Below, piece by piece: positions 21,200 to 33,579 of a stretch of 64,000 bases of DNA. The first letter of the stretch is position 1; each line of letters begins with the position of its first letter. A program made the position numbers and the translations under genes. The stretch is taken from NCBI GenBank assembly GCA_037951105.1, contig JBAMJV010003799.1, positions 62,001 to 126,000 on the forward strand. Direction: 5' to 3'. Below the pieces are notes generated by a model that ran no database searches, was not told where the DNA came from, and saw only the letters and a list, made by a program, of their open reading frames with translations. The DNA comes from Echinarachnius parma (taxonomy: Eukaryota > Echinodermata > Echinoidea > Clypeasteroida > Echinarachniidae).

Positions 21200-21740
21200 T
21201 TTCTTCTCATCTAGGACTTGTTCCCAAAATACTTCTTCTTGATAAAGTCTTCCTCAGACTTCAATTTTGAAGGTTCTTGCAAACTATCTAGTTCTCTACC
21301 TAGATGGAGTCTAGATGGAGAATTTACAATGAACTTTACTTTGTCCATGTATTAGATGCTCTTTAAGTCTTAACCCATTCAGAACTTGTCCCAAAAAGAA
21401 AATACCCCGGGACTGAGCAGGTTGTAGAAAAATGAAATAAAATAAAATAGGGGCTTAAATTGGTTAAAATCAAATCTTGAAAGGTTGTGTTTCACTGGGT
21501 CGATCTATATGACTCTGGCAAATCTCAAGTTCAAGCAATGATTTTGTTGATGATAATTTGTAGCCCTTCTAGGACTGGTCCCGAAAATTCTCTAGCTAGA
21601 TGTGGAGTATGATATACAATGGACTTCACTTTGTCCCTGTATTTCACTTGTAAAATTGAAACTTGAAAGGCTGCATTTCACTGGGTCTCTATGACTGTGG
21701 CAAATCTAATCGCTAGTTCAAGCAGAGATTCTGTTGATAG
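21200..21740. repeat. Diverged duplicated segments
   Basis: 'tctaggacttgttcccaaaa' (21211) and 'tctaggactggtcccgaaaa' (21569), each followed by 'gatggag..tttacaatgaac' or 'gatgtggag..atacaatgga' and then 'cttactttgtcc' or 'cttcactttgtcc'. 'tgtttcactgggtcgatcta' (21489) repeats as 'catttcactgggtctctatg' (21673). Confidence 0.65.
21370..21467. mobile_element. TTAA-flanked segment (CCC...GG)
   Basis: TTAA-CCCATTCAGAACTTGTCCC ... AATTGG-TTAA, 98 bp. The tips fit the short TTAA family; the core does not match well, so assignment is tentative. Confidence 0.35.
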
Positions 21741-21779
21741 GCCGTGAGCCAGGATTAGTGGTGTAAAGTGTACATGGCA

Positions 21780-22440
21780 CCTTTTCTGACCTCTGCTAAA
21801 ATCCGCTTCATGTACAGAATGAAGCTTTGAAATGCATAATTTGATATGGTTTTATTGGAAAGTAGAAGGATATTTGAGAGGAGGAGAACTTTACTTTTGG
21901 AAAGATTTTGTGATTTGTAAGTGCATTGTTAAAATGTATTGGTAATGGCACGTACAGCGATCTTGAAGAAATCTACTTTTTACTCGCACATTATAGAAGT
22001 GAAGCTTAGAAATGTTTTTGAAATGGTTTTATTGGAAAGTGCAGGTAGGAGAATGTGGAAACATTAGCAGTAGAACATGGAGGTCTGTGATCTGTAAGTG
22101 CATTGTACATTGGCATGGCACCTACATCAATCTCTCTACTAAATACTAATGCCCCTGTTTGAAAAGTAGTTTTGGAAAGTTGTAGGGATTATATAAAAAT
22201 GTGGAGGCATTCCAAGGAGAACATGGGGATGATGTGTGTGTATGTGCCCGTGTGAAGAGTGAACGCAACCTACATCAACATCCACTAAAAGCATGACGAT
22301 TTAAAATGTTTTGATATGGTTTTATTGGAACGTACTAGGATGAATATATGAGAACAAAATTAAATTATGAAGAATGGATCTTAGGGAAAGTGTTTGTGAT
22401 TTGTGTGTATGTATGTGCCCAGTTTGACTGTGTAAAGTTC
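21780..22440. repeat. Decayed tandem array, ~150-170-bp units
   Basis: 'gatatggttttattggaaag' recurs at about 21843, 22019 (aaatggtttt...) and 22312, with a weaker copy near 22163. Each is followed by 'gagaac..gg' and 'tgtgatttgtaagtgcatt', then 'ggcacgtacagcgatc' or 'ggcacctacatcaatc'. Confidence 0.75.
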
Positions 22441-22789
22441 AGTTGTTTTGATGTAAAAGAGGTGATAAAACTTAAGCAAAAATATATATTCTCAATATAT
22501 CTATTGAGAATGGGACTTGTTTTCTCGTAAACTTATTTGAACTGTTTATTCCATGTAGTGGTGGCGGCGGTACTTGAAGGATAAAGATGAACACATTCTT
22601 AAACACATGTGTCATATAATTATAGTGACCTATAGGCTTCCCATCTTGATTTATGTTAGTATCACAACAATCAGTATACTTTTTAAGAAAGCATAATTAT
22701 AAGGTATTGATTAATAACAGACTAGTATTAATTTAAGATCATAACATGCCTCTTGTTATGTTGTTTTTCTTGGATCTGGCAAACTTCTC

Positions 22790-23115
22790 CTTTTGAGTCT
22801 GAATTCTTTCATAATCGCAGTTGATTGTCCCCGGCATTTGTCACGGATTACGACATCTTCCCACACACAATCCAATGAGATTATTCAGCCCTATAAGCCT
22901 ATGATTCAGCCATTCCCAAGCTCGTCAATTGTCGACCATTGAAGTCGGTATTGATTTGTCCAGACTCGTGTTTCTCCTGGGAGAATTGGATGCTTAAGTG
23001 AGCGATAACATCAAAGCGAGTGGGCGAAAAGACAAAAGAGAGCCGTCTCTTACCGATTATTTCGAAGTAAGTGGTTGGAAAGACAAATGAGACCCGTTGC
23101 TTTTGATTGGAACAG
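22790..23115. promoter_or_regulatory. Repeat-free, more balanced-composition patch; candidate intronic regulatory DNA
   Basis: This patch lacks the repeats around it and is less AT-rich. It has a local direct repeat: 'aaaagacaaaagagagccgt' at 23027 and 'gaaagacaaatgagacccgt' at 23078. There is no coding potential. Its role as an enhancer is only a suggestion. Confidence 0.25.
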
Positions 23116-23837
23116 CTAGCTAGCTAGACTATCCATGCCAGGGTTTTAAAATTCAGTTAGACCCTCTTTCAAGTCTGAGCCTGCAGGACCACCTAGATAG
23201 GGTAGAAGTTGCTTGTTGGAATCAATACATTCCTCGCTTCACCTCAGCATGATCATCAACTTAGAAAATTGAGTGCTTATAAATGAATAATGAAAGTGAA
23301 TAACCTAAACACAAAACTAAAGCGGGGAATGGATCTTTTCAACAATTCGTCTTGAACATTCAGGGGCTTAAAACTGTGGTATTTTGAAGTTTTGGTCGAC
23401 ACTACCAGTTAGCTAATCTGGTGGACCTGTAAGTTGGCGTTTGGAGTCACTAACATCAACATCAACTTAGAAATGTAAATTTGGTCCATAGGAAAGTGAG
23501 TAACATCCAAGTAATGAAAACAGGCCTGTCGTTCACCGAATCGGAGAGTATGTGCGGGAGCTTAGAAAATTTGACAGTCAGACTCAGTTTTGGTCTACAG
23601 AGTTTGGGCCTACAGAGCTAGCTTGCCCAGGACTCAACTTATGGTCAGATGGGTATGGTATTGATTTGTTCGAACATGTTTTCTCGGTAGATAATGGGGT
23701 CCTTAACTCGCATAAAACATTCATGGTTTTGTATGAATGCTTTGCTGCATAATTATTGGGTCCTACTTCATAGCAGTGTAGGACTAAAGTAAGCATGCAC
23801 CAAAGTGATAAGAAAATAAAAGACCATAAGTCCTAGT

Positions 23838-24198
23838 CCTAGACCATCCCTGATATAAGTCCTAGGCCCTGTTGCAGAAAGAGATACAATCGATTGTAAG
23901 TTGTGATTAATCGTAAGTCTGATCACGTGTTCTAGATGCGCAAATCTGATTGGTTGAAACGCTTAAATTTTCGGACTTACGATCAATCGTAACTTACAAT
24001 CGATTGTATCTCTTTCTGCAACGGGGCCCTGGTCCTATACCATCCCTGATATAAGTCCATGGCCCTGTTGCAGAAAGAGATACAATTGATTGTAAGTTAC
24101 AATTAATTTTAAGTCAGAAAATCAACCAATCAGATTTGCTCATTCAGAACACATGATCTGACTTACAATCAATTGTATCTCTTTCTGCAAAGGGGCCC
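23838..24198. mobile_element. MITE copies B and C in a tandem duplication
   Basis: Two members of the family at 2719 lie side by side: 23865-24028 (tips GGCCCTGTTGCAGAAAGAG and its inverse CTCTTTCTGCAACGGGGCC) and 24061-24197. Each is preceded by the same host-like sequence 'accatccctgatataagtcc' (23842 and 24040). Element and flank were therefore duplicated together. Inner arms hold 'acaatcgattgtaagtt' and its inverse. Confidence 0.85.
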
Positions 24199-24449
24199 AT
24201 ATAATATGTTTTTGATGCTTGAATTTCAGACTTGTGCAGTTTTGCCTGCACAACTGGATGGGTTAGTGGTTTTGTGGCGGTTGTGGTGGTTGTGGTAGTT
24301 GAGTCAATAAATTCCTTGCCTTGTCTTTGCAGAGGCAGGTGGACAAAAGACAAAAGAGGATTACCATATCAGCCTACCTATGTTCATTGTTTGAAGTATG
24401 TCACTTGTCAGGGATAAAAAATTGTTTGACTTTGTTACAATGGACGTTT

Positions 24450-24472
24450 CCCCCCCCCCCCCCCCCCCCCCC
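24450..24472. repeat. Poly-C tract
   Basis: Uninterrupted run of 23 C. Confidence 0.95.
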
Positions 24473-24479
24473 GTACTTC

Positions 24480-25957
24480 TGAAACTGAAAGCTATCTAGG
24501 GTAGTAATGGCAAATGCCTAAATTCAGGGCTTTGGTTCATATTGTCATATTGACAATTTTAAAATAAGGTGCATAGGAAATGAATACCATAAAAACTATT
24601 TGGTAAAATGTCTCTTTTCTTACAATTTTACCAGATCATCCAGCCTATATACCAGAGCTTACAAATTTTGGTCAGATTTTTGAAGTAGCTAGCTAGCTTC
24701 ATAGGGAAGTGTTAGCGCATGTGGTGGCATAATCAATAAATTCCTCTGATCACCATTGGCAGCTTAGTGCGTAACCAGCCATTGTAAGCAGGCACGGCGG
24801 GGGATTTGGGTCTGGGGATAGACCAACTCTCGGGGATAGACCAACTCTCGCTCGCTCAAACCTAAAGTGACAATCATATTACAGGGGCGTCTGAGACGAT
24901 ACACCCCCAGTGTGAGCTACTTGCTGCGCTCGTTTCCGCAAGAGGAATTAAGACGGGCAGAAAGGGAATATTAGATGTAAGAAGGGGGAAAAGAATGAGG
25001 AAAAGCAAGGTGACCGCTTTCTAGAACCACTTGTCAAATTCAGTACCAGGGTGTACAAGACAATTATAGATCTTTGTTACTAGTGTTAGAATGAGTAACG
25101 CTTCTTCTTTTACAAGCTTATGTTAGTGCAGGTTAATGCACTCTATTTTTTTCAAGAGGAAAGGAATACAACAAATTAGAGAACTTCAGTTATACTGTCA
25201 AACATTCAAAACATAGTAGAATTATTATTTACAATTTGTTTAATTTTTAATGAGTATGTACAACTACAAGACTGTACCAGTGCAAGCTCAGTTGAACTTA
25301 TGTCGGTAAGTCATCATTCAAAAACTCTTTGATCATTGTAGTTATAAAATAGCATTATAAACTGATCAATCTACATTACAGAAACTTGTTGTCTAATCAT
25401 TGAAATGTTATTTCAAATGTTTACGTCATACGGCTAGGACGTTTCATTTCTAACGATCGATCGATCGATCACCTTGTTTGTGAATTTCTTTTCAGTAATG
25501 TCTGACTGTTAGTGTTGCAATGCCGATCCAACCCAGTCGGCATATAATTACAACTTAATTACGCATAACATTACCTGTTTCTTTATCGTCGATTGTTGAT
25601 TTGTTGACTTCTTTATAATTGTCCATTATTACTTGGCATCCCCCAGGATACGAGCACAATAACTACCCATACCGGGTAGATACCCCCTACCTAGGTGGCC
25701 TGTACACAACCTTTTACCTATCAGACCATTACGGGGTGCGCATTCATAGACTTGCGCCCCCCTCGTGCCCCAAACGTGTATGGTAATACTCCCATCAAGG
25801 CCACGCAACAAAGGTGAAAACAAAAAGGTGGAAAAGAGAAAATTAATAATGTACCAATTCAATCGGGGTAATGGGATGGTGTTTATCGATAGATAGAGGG
25901 ATGAGTCGAAAGAGACAGGTCGGTGGTGAAAGATCAAAATAGATAAACAGTCATGCC
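24480..25957. other. Intron sequence, little to see
   Basis: A 19-bp direct duplication 'ggggatagaccaactctcg' occurs near 24816 and 24835. A (GATC)n stretch lies at about 25455-25470. A minus-strand frame (25629-25937) has no recognisable features and is not annotated. Confidence 0.5.
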
Positions 25958-26290
25958 GGTAAACAGACAGACAAACAGACAGACAAACAGACAGGCATAC
26001 ATACAGACAAACACATAAATATAATGGATGGATGGATGGATGGATGGATGGATGGATGGATGGATGGATGGATGGATGGATGGATGGATGGATGGATGGA
26101 TGGATGGATGGATGGATGGATGGATGGATGGATGGATGGATGGATGGATGGATGGATGGATGGATGGATGGATGGATGGATGGATGGATGGATGGATGGA
26201 TGGATGGATGGATGGATGGATGGATGGATGGATGGATGGATGGATGGATGGATGGATGGATGGATGGATGGATGGATGAGGCTTAGATGG
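25958..26290. repeat. Compound microsatellite: (ACAG)n then (GGAT)n
   Basis: A short degenerate ACAG/ACAA tract (25966-26011) is followed by about 64 almost perfect GGAT units (26024-26278). Because the 4-bp unit lacks stops in either strand, every frame is open; the resulting MDGW and HPSI proteins are artefacts. Confidence 0.98.
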
Positions 26291-26479
26291 ATGGATATAG
26301 ATGTACACATAGCCACATTATGATATTATTGACACATACTGTACATCCAGCCAAAAATAAGCCCTTATATTCAAACTACCTGTAAAGTACGTCCACAATG
26401 AAATATATATCCTGGTATCTGTGTAGGTAATATACATGTATGTGTACCAGTAAGATAAAGATTATTGCATATTATGTAA

Positions 26480-28393
26480 GGGCAGGTCCAAGCTATTGTC
26501 CCCTCTGGGGGTCAAATTTCATCTTTATATATATATAACAAACTATACATCATTTTAAAGCTGAAACTATGAATTTTATGAATCTGATAAAAGAATTTTT
26601 TTTTTATCAAAATACGAAGAATGCCAAGGTCACGAACTTCGATTTGTATTGATTAGCGTGACGTACGGGACATTACATTTTTATTTTTGTATCCCATTTG
26701 AATTATCTTTTTTAAATTAAATATCTTGGGACATGTAGACCATCATGCTAGAAAATAGGAAAAAATATAAAAACTTTCAAAATTAATTAATTATGCAAAT
26801 GAGGTAGGGTCCAAAGTGTGATGTCCCGTACGTCACAATTTTGAACATAATTTGTTTAATTTTAATTATGAAAATAAATTTTTTTTTTAAAGATATTCTA
26901 GGAAGTTCTAATTTAGATGAATACCTACCAAAAAATAGGTTTAACAAAAATTTAAAAAATTCTGTGTTGATTACATAATCAAATTAAGAAATGTGACGTA
27001 CGGGACAATTGTGTGACGTACGGGACAACCCCATATAAAACCACTGCAAGATGTGAAAAAGGAAATGACCAAAAGGAAAAAATATACTGTGTTAGGAAAC
27101 TTGTTGTATACAGGGATATATGAACATTCCAACTGGGTCCCTTCTAGGAATTTACTTGTACTGAATTTGATGTAATTAGTCTTCAAGCCAGACCCTTGGT
27201 ATTATCAACTTTGGTATTTTGCCAGTTGATGTCCCAAACATTGGCAGGATGCTAAATATGTAAATCATAATAGTGTACTTGTTTCTGGAATTAGTCTAGT
27301 TAAATGATATGGTAGTAGATGCACCAGAAGCTGGCTTTTACAACTCATAGATGATGTAAGCAAGAATAGCACATGGTATTAAGCTCTCATGTGTAATTTA
27401 TAATCTCTAATCTGTAATAACAAATTTTAAAAAGACAATATGTTCGGCATTATCTTTTAATGCCATCAAAATTCTGTGATATTACTATTAAGTAATTCAA
27501 ACAAGTTATGAAGAAAAGACTTCATATAATTTGTAATTATCTTTGTTCACAAACACTTAGAGCACAAGAAATTTTCTTTGACAAAATATGTGCCGAGTGT
27601 GCCCCTGTGTTTCAAACAAGTTTAAATAAAAGTTTTCAAGTTCAAGTTCATCTTCTTCATTAATTTTGATTTAAATACATGGATGAAAGACATGAGAAAA
27701 GAAGCATGACTGCACATGATAGATGGGTAAATGAAATAAAAATGGTAATATAGCGTGTATGAATTATATGCATGTATGTTTTTTTCCTTTATTAAAGTAA
27801 TATTTTTATTGATTTACCTCATAAATTAATTCAGAGAATATTAAGTGATGGTCAGAGTATTTAATTGGGTTCTAAAACACTCTAATTGTCACTGATTTAA
27901 GTTACAATTGTTTACATTTAACAAATTTTGACGAAAATTCTTCATTTCAATGCATTTTCCCATAGGGAAAAGTTGTCCCGTACGTCACGTGTCCCGTACG
28001 TCACATACACACATTTATGTTTTGGTATATTACATAACAACGAAAGGTCAGAAAAATATGGTAACACTTGTGATTAATGCTTGATTCCATAATGAATTAA
28101 GATATCAGTACCATAAATCTCATAACTTAATAAATTCAGAGAACTTTTACGATGAACTTATTTTTGAAAAAGTCAGAAATTCTCTAGTCCCGTACGTCAC
28201 GCAGCACATTAATTGCATTACAAATTAATTTAAGAATTGGTCTGAACTGAAACTTTCCACAAATGAACTAGCCTATAATAGCCACAGACTCATACAAAAA
28301 GATAGCCATATAAATAATTTCATCCATTGTTATTTCTTGTTTAAAGTCTCTGAATGTCCCGTACGTCACAATCCAAATAGCTTGGACCTGCCC
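26480..28393. mobile_element. 1.9-kb non-autonomous TIR element with eight GTGACGTACGGGACA boxes
   Basis: The tips are exact 18-bp inverted repeats, GGGCAGGTCCAAGCTATT (26480-26497) and its reverse complement at 28376-28393. GTAA stands directly on both sides, a probable 4-bp target duplication. Inside, the 15-bp box GTGACGTACGGGACA occurs eight times. Forward copies: 26658, 26993 and 27013. Reverse copies: 26822, 27974, 27990, 28186 (first base differs) and 28355. All copies in the right third are reversed and the left ones mostly forward, an arrangement expected of transposase-binding subterminal repeats. There is no ORF of note. The superfamily is not recognised. Confidence 0.8.
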
Positions 28394-30580
28394 GTAATTA
28401 CTTTTCCGGGTTACCTTGTGAAAATTCCAGTACAATTTTAATTACTACATAATTATTTAGCTCAAATTTCCTTGCTTTCATGCTACCTTTTTAATATAAA
28501 GCATTTGGTATAAACAATCATTGTCTTCACTCAATGAAATTAATTTTTGTTTCATTTTAAAAATTATCAAGTAAATCATTAAGCAATGATAGAAATTAAG
28601 ATTTTGGAAAGTAAATCCAAACTTACAAATCAAATTTTGGTGGCATGGATGAAACCAGAATGGGACCCCCCACCTAACGAAAGAAACATTTCTAGTCTAT
28701 TACTTTTGATTGACATGCAAGTCACCCTAGTAAAATTTTGCATAAATTATTTCTTTGGTGACACAAAGTTGATGTTTGGTACCTCTTTTCAATGTTTTTG
28801 TTTTGGTATCTAATGCACAAGTTTTCTGTGCACCTTGGTCCAAGCTAGTCTAGGCAGGTTGATCATAAATTTCTGTAGAAATGGACCAGCAATACTGTGG
28901 CCTTTGAATCAGTAGTTTTTTTCCGTATAAAAACTCATAAAGAAAAGAAGTTCTTTCTTCATTCTTCACAAAGAATAGTGCTTTTGAGAGCCCCCTTTTC
29001 CTAATCACAATACGCTTTGTGTTTTGGTCTATTCTAGATCTCGAAGAAATATCTGAGAAGAAAAAACTGGGCCATTTCTTTTGAAAGTGTCCCTCTTGAA
29101 TTCATTGTATTTTCTTCTATTTGGTATTTTCTATCAAACTAGAAGTAATAAAAGGAACGAAAAGAAAGGGGCATTTCTACCTCTTCTTACAATAGGATAG
29201 ACTTTCTTCATATTGTTGAATACACACATAGACAAATGGTTATATTGTCCTGGGAAAAAAGGGGGATATATTATTGGCTCTTTTAACCCTCTTAAACATT
29301 ATAACCATCTAGGTGTTTTGTTATTATGAATGCAACAATGCAGTGATCTTTTCAGGGTTTGGTATATGAAGTGTTAAACAATGCTTTATCTTGCGTTGTG
29401 AAGACAGAAGTAAGATCCTTTGATCTTGTTTGACTTTCCTTTGTGGGAGGGGATAAATTACTAGGATGAAGTGATGAGCCTTCTTTTCATCTTATTCTTC
29501 ACCTCACAATTCACTTTTATCTTGCGATTGTAGTACTCTTTATCCTGTCTTTGTTCCCATTGTAGTAGTTACAGAAAGTGGTGCATTATTAGCTCTAAGA
29601 CATCAAATCCTATTCCAATTCCTAAGCCTTGCAATCAGTGGTTTTGCCTCATACCCCTTTGTAAGGTATTGTTCATTTATCAAAAGGGATCTTTTCCCTT
29701 TTGAAAATGTCTTCTTTAATGAAAACAACAAATTGGGAAACTTTTGATAACATTAATTGTTCATATTCCATCATACAATCATGCATACAGTCTATCTCAA
29801 TTTTAATTACAATTTCTGGTCAGTTACCTTCATGTATGTTTTCAATCAATTTTAATCAGCACATTGAATAATTGATCACTTATCTTACATGCATGTCTAT
29901 CTATGTACTACTACTATTTTGTCATTATATACGAGCCATGAAAAAAATAGACTGGACTCAGGGCGAATATGTTTTCCCCTGATAAAGGGTGATAAATATA
30001 ATTAACTTTATTTGGCTACTTTAAATGCCAGATTAGACATGCATGTACATACTGAATGGGTGTAGATCAATTTGCAAACATCAACTCGTCAATATATTGT
30101 CACCACTCTGCGACTTCCTATCCCATTCCTCTATCCGAGTATCCGTATCTCATTTTTACAATTAATTCCACTTTCTCGCTCCCATTTTATGATCTGCTCG
30201 GGAATAATGAAGTAATCATCGCATTTGACACCCTCTCAGGCCAGCGGAAGCCCATTACAATTTTTCACAAAAGATACCTTCTCACGTTCTCAAAATGGAT
30301 AGAAAAAGGGAAATGATACAAGATTTGCTTTTGTGATGCGCTATATTGGCATTTCATTCATTTTATTCATTTATGTACGCTGGCCCTAATATAAAATACA
30401 GTTACCGTACGTACTTATACAAATGAATTGAGTGTTAATGGAAGTAACGGGGTGAGGAAAATACAGTTAGCTACTTACGGTGGATTAAGTGCGAATGAGA
30501 GGCATTCATGAATTGATAATGTTGAATTATTTCTGGTTTGCTTGCCTAAATTTCTTTCACAGGATATTGATCCGAAAAGG
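28394..30580. other. AT-rich intron sequence, nothing identified
   Basis: No repeat or exon could be supported. Short open frames (28586-28813, 30056-30316) show no motif and no splice-consistent structure. Confidence 0.5.
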
Positions 30581-30583
30581 TAC

Positions 30584-30606
30584 TTGAGTTGAGTTGAGTT
30601 GAGTGC
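30584..30606. repeat. (GAGTT)n microsatellite
   Basis: Four to five GAGTT units. Confidence 0.85.
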
Positions 30607-30731
30607 AAACTTACTTTATTTATAGAGGAAATGAAATGCATCAATTGGGTTTGTGAATTAAATTCTGGACAATGATTCTTGTCATGAAATGTAATGAATA
30701 GCATCTAAAGGTGTACAAGGTGGGGTGGTCC

Positions 30732-30922
30732 GGGGGGGGGGGGGGGGGTGATGTGGGGGCTGCAACCCTTCCTAGAGTGAAAGCTTTGAGCATAACTATA
30801 TATTGGGGCATTGTTAGCAAATTTTCATAATTAAAAGCCAAATGAGCCCATGTTGTTTATAACTAGCTTACATGTTATAAGAAAGCTGTTATTTGGGCAA
30901 TAAACCCAACCCCCCCCCCCCC
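30732..30922. repeat. Poly-G (30732-30748) and poly-C (30910-30922) pair
   Basis: Two homopolymers of opposite sense about 160 bases apart could pair as inverted arms. No shared flanking sequence is evident. Confidence 0.7.
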
Positions 30923-31512
30923 AAAAAAAAACAAAAAAAATGCCTATTTGCCTATAGATGCTGAATAGTCCTCAGTATTTTGCTTGTAAGTCTTTTCTCC
31001 TTGCTTGCCTGTGTTCAGATTCTATGAGATTATATGTACTGTATGTGTACATTGTATTATAATTTGTAGTTGCATGTAATTATGTTGGTCTGTCTTTCCG
31101 TGTGTGTGTGTGTTCGGGAGTGCAAGTTTGAATAGGAGGCTGATAAGAAGTGCATGCATACAAAAAAAAAGATGTTCCATGTATTTCTAAAGTCATCATA
31201 ATTGCTACATAATTTTATTTTGCAATATACCTGCTCATTAATGTATTCCAATTTATGCATATCCTATTTTGGCAGATTAAAAGTTTGCCTAAGTTTTGCC
31301 CAACATAGCATCAACTAATGATATCTTGTCTGCAACGTCATCAGGGCTTTTTCATCTTGTCAAATGTTAATGTTTTATATGGCTAGCCTCGACTAGCTTT
31401 ATGCTATCTTTTTTCTACATGTATCAAATCTATTTTAAAACTTAATTTAGTATACTTTATTTTGAATTGTTTTGATAAATATATATTTGTTTATTATTCA
31501 TCATTCTCACAG

Positions 31513-31671
31513 CGCAAGACCTGAGGGTGTGCAGGACTGGCATGTCGTGTTGTACGAGGGAGCTAGAGCGAGAATTAATCCACCAATCACAGCTTGACTT
31601 CCACCTCAGTCTCCAGACTTCGACTACATTCCTCAAGTACACGCTGTCGTCGAGCGCCGTCGACTTTAGAA
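31513..31671 (+). CDS. GPC3/5: Glypican exon 2: conserved C-x5-CC motif
   Basis: Exon 2 encodes the end of codon 55 (Ala) and residues 56-107. It begins QDLRVCRTGMSCCTRELE, matching the VC...CC signature near the N-terminus of GPC3 and GPC5 (cysteines 61, 67 and 68 of this protein). The rest, through LKYTLSSSAVDFR, is a helix that in GPC3 reads similarly around its LLQSASMELKFLI segment. The acceptor is ctcacag|cg and the donor aga|a with gtaagt following; phases are 1 in and 1 out, so the reading frame is kept from exon 1 and into exon 3 at 53307. The exon lies 19.5 kb from exon 1 and 21.6 kb from exon 3. The frame stays open past the donor but is intronic there. Confidence 0.93.
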
Positions 31672-32426
31672 GTAAGTTTGAGCCGTTTTTGACCGAAACA
31701 GACCCGTTCTCAATCCTAAACTCTGACCAAAACACTAACTTGTGTATCTTTTTACTTTTGGTTGTTACTGCATCATGTTTGTGTTTGGTTGTCATTAAGT
31801 ATGTTTGTGATGAATGTTTCTTATCCGAGAAGAAGATTTTGGAAAAGAAATTACTTTAGAAGTACATTAAGTTAAGCCCCTTTTCAAAACTGACCAATCG
31901 CATTTGCAAGTTATCAGTGATCAGTTATCTTTTTGTCTTTGTTGTCATTGAGTATGTTGTGTTACATCTACAGTTATGTGTTTCTCTTGGAAGATTTTGA
32001 GAAAAGATATTAACTTTCTGATGGAGTAACAAGGAGACAGAAATTAAGTTTGATCCCCTTTTCAAAAGGGTGACAAGACAATAATGAAGGATTAATTAAT
32101 CATTCATAGAACTGTACAAGACAGGTGCTTGTACGATGTAAGCCAACATTTAAGCTTCAAAACATTCACAACATTACATCAGCACACGCTCGTGTGTTCT
32201 CCTTAGCAGTAAACATAGTTTGAGTCGCATTTAAGAATATTTCCTTTCAGAAAAAAATATATAATAAGGGAAAAGCGCAATCTGCAATTGTTATGCATAG
32301 CATGCTTTCCAATAATATATTATATGTTCTTGAATGTTTAACTGGCACACACTGATTGTATGCATTGTCAGTAAAAGGAGAGGGGTTGTGTGTGAATATA
32401 TATAACAAAGCTCTGCCAAGTTCTTT

Positions 32427-32517
32427 TTAACCTGTTTACGACTGGTTAAAAATGTAAAAAATACTCTAGCTTCGTTCTCCACGTTGTATCAAAACCAAGG
32501 TATCTTGAATGGGTTAA
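32427..32517. mobile_element. TTAA-flanked short element
   Basis: TTAA-CCTGTTTACGACTGG ... CTTGAATGGG-TTAA, 91 bp. Tips fit the family. The 'tacgactgg' and 'cttgaatgggttaa' words also occur in related forms in other copies. Confidence 0.5.
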
Positions 32518-32799
32518 GTTAAGAGTGATGGAAACTAATGCATGCAGGTCTGTTTCAAAATCAAATATTTGATTTTGGGTCTTGGATGTCAGATGTCTGT
32601 TGTGGTTTTGAATACCACATGGCCCCTTTTCAACTGCAGCAGGTAGAAAACAGATTCCATCGTTTAGTAATTGGATTAACGCAGCCGTGATTAGATTATG
32701 TTGAATGTGTTATCAGTCTGCTGGAGTGAAGTGTAGACATGATAGATTAGAAAGACTCGCCCCTTTCAGGGAAATTTCTTTAGGGCTTTTTATTTCCAT

Positions 32800-33030
32800 G
32801 TGTGTATGAGTATTGTCTGTACGATATGTGCATTTGCCTCTTTTCTTATACTGTACTTCATGTTCCTTTATTATCTTCTCTTTTTTGTTTATTTTTTCTT
32901 CCAGTTTTTGTTTTTGTGTTTTCATTCATCTTCTATTGTTTGTGTGTTATGTGTGCCCCTCTCTTATACTTCACGTTCCTTTATTATCTTCTTCTTTTTG
33001 TTGATTTTACTCTTCCCAATGCCTTATTTT
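32800..33030. repeat. ~125-bp tandem duplication, pyrimidine-rich
   Basis: 'cttatactgtacttcatgtt' + 'cctttattatcttc' (32847-32880) recurs as 'cttatacttcacgtt' + 'cctttattatcttc' (32963-32991). Both are preceded by 'atatgtgcatttgcctct' or 'ttatgtgtgcccctct'. Frames over it are repeat products. Confidence 0.75.
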
Positions 33031-33488
33031 TGGTTTCTTCATATTTCTCGACTTCATCTTGTGTGATATGTGTGTATCTCTCCAACACTATAGTCGATGC
33101 TTCCAGTGCTATATATATCTGCATGTCCAGTAATATGGCATGACCTGGACCTGTATATTATTATTCTGCTTGGACACCTTTGTTCATGTTTTTAAAATAC
33201 GTTGCAATAAAGTGACGAATAAACAAAAAGTAATTTTCCTGCTTTTCTTTGGATTCCAACAAAATCCCCCCAGAATGGAATTGCATGTTTTGCAGAATAT
33301 AAGGTCTATTCAAATCCCCCTCCCCCATTTCTTGGCATTTATTTATTGTACCGGTGATGTTTTTTAGCGTATCAAATAAGTAATTGAAATTTGCCACATA
33401 CCAATGAGACACCACCTATCCTAAGAAACCTGTTAATGTTAAATGCTTGTATAATTTTGTGGCATATGTCTGAGCAATAAATTGCATT

Positions 33489-33579
33489 TTAACCCATCTA
33501 TAGGTGAGCGGAACAGCATTTAATTATTGCCATAGTATACATCTATGGGCATTCAAATGCAGCAGAAGTGATGGGTTAA
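33489..33579. mobile_element. TTAA-flanked short element
   Basis: TTAA-CCCATCTATAGGTGAGCGG ... AAGTGATGGG-TTAA, 91 bp. The tips form a short inverted repeat (CCCATC / GATGGG). Confidence 0.55.

Larger units (their letters stand above)
12006..31512 (+). other. Glypican intron 1 (19.5 kb)
   Basis: The donor is GTAAGT-like (gtaagt at 12006) and the acceptor is cattctcacag at 31502-31512. No convincing host exon was found inside on either strand. It is filled with MITEs, decayed tandem arrays, homopolymers and two larger TIR-bounded non-coding blocks listed separately. Stretches with nothing identifiable include 12006-12700, 13190-13390, 18221-19440, 24480-25950 and 28394-30580. Confidence 0.85.

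Noticed and set aside
25629-25937. 102-codon minus-strand frame
   Set aside because: No recognisable domain and no supporting context; chance frame.
26024-26323. Open frames encoding MDGW and HPSI repeats on both strands
   Set aside because: They are translations of a stop-free GGAT microsatellite; every frame is open.
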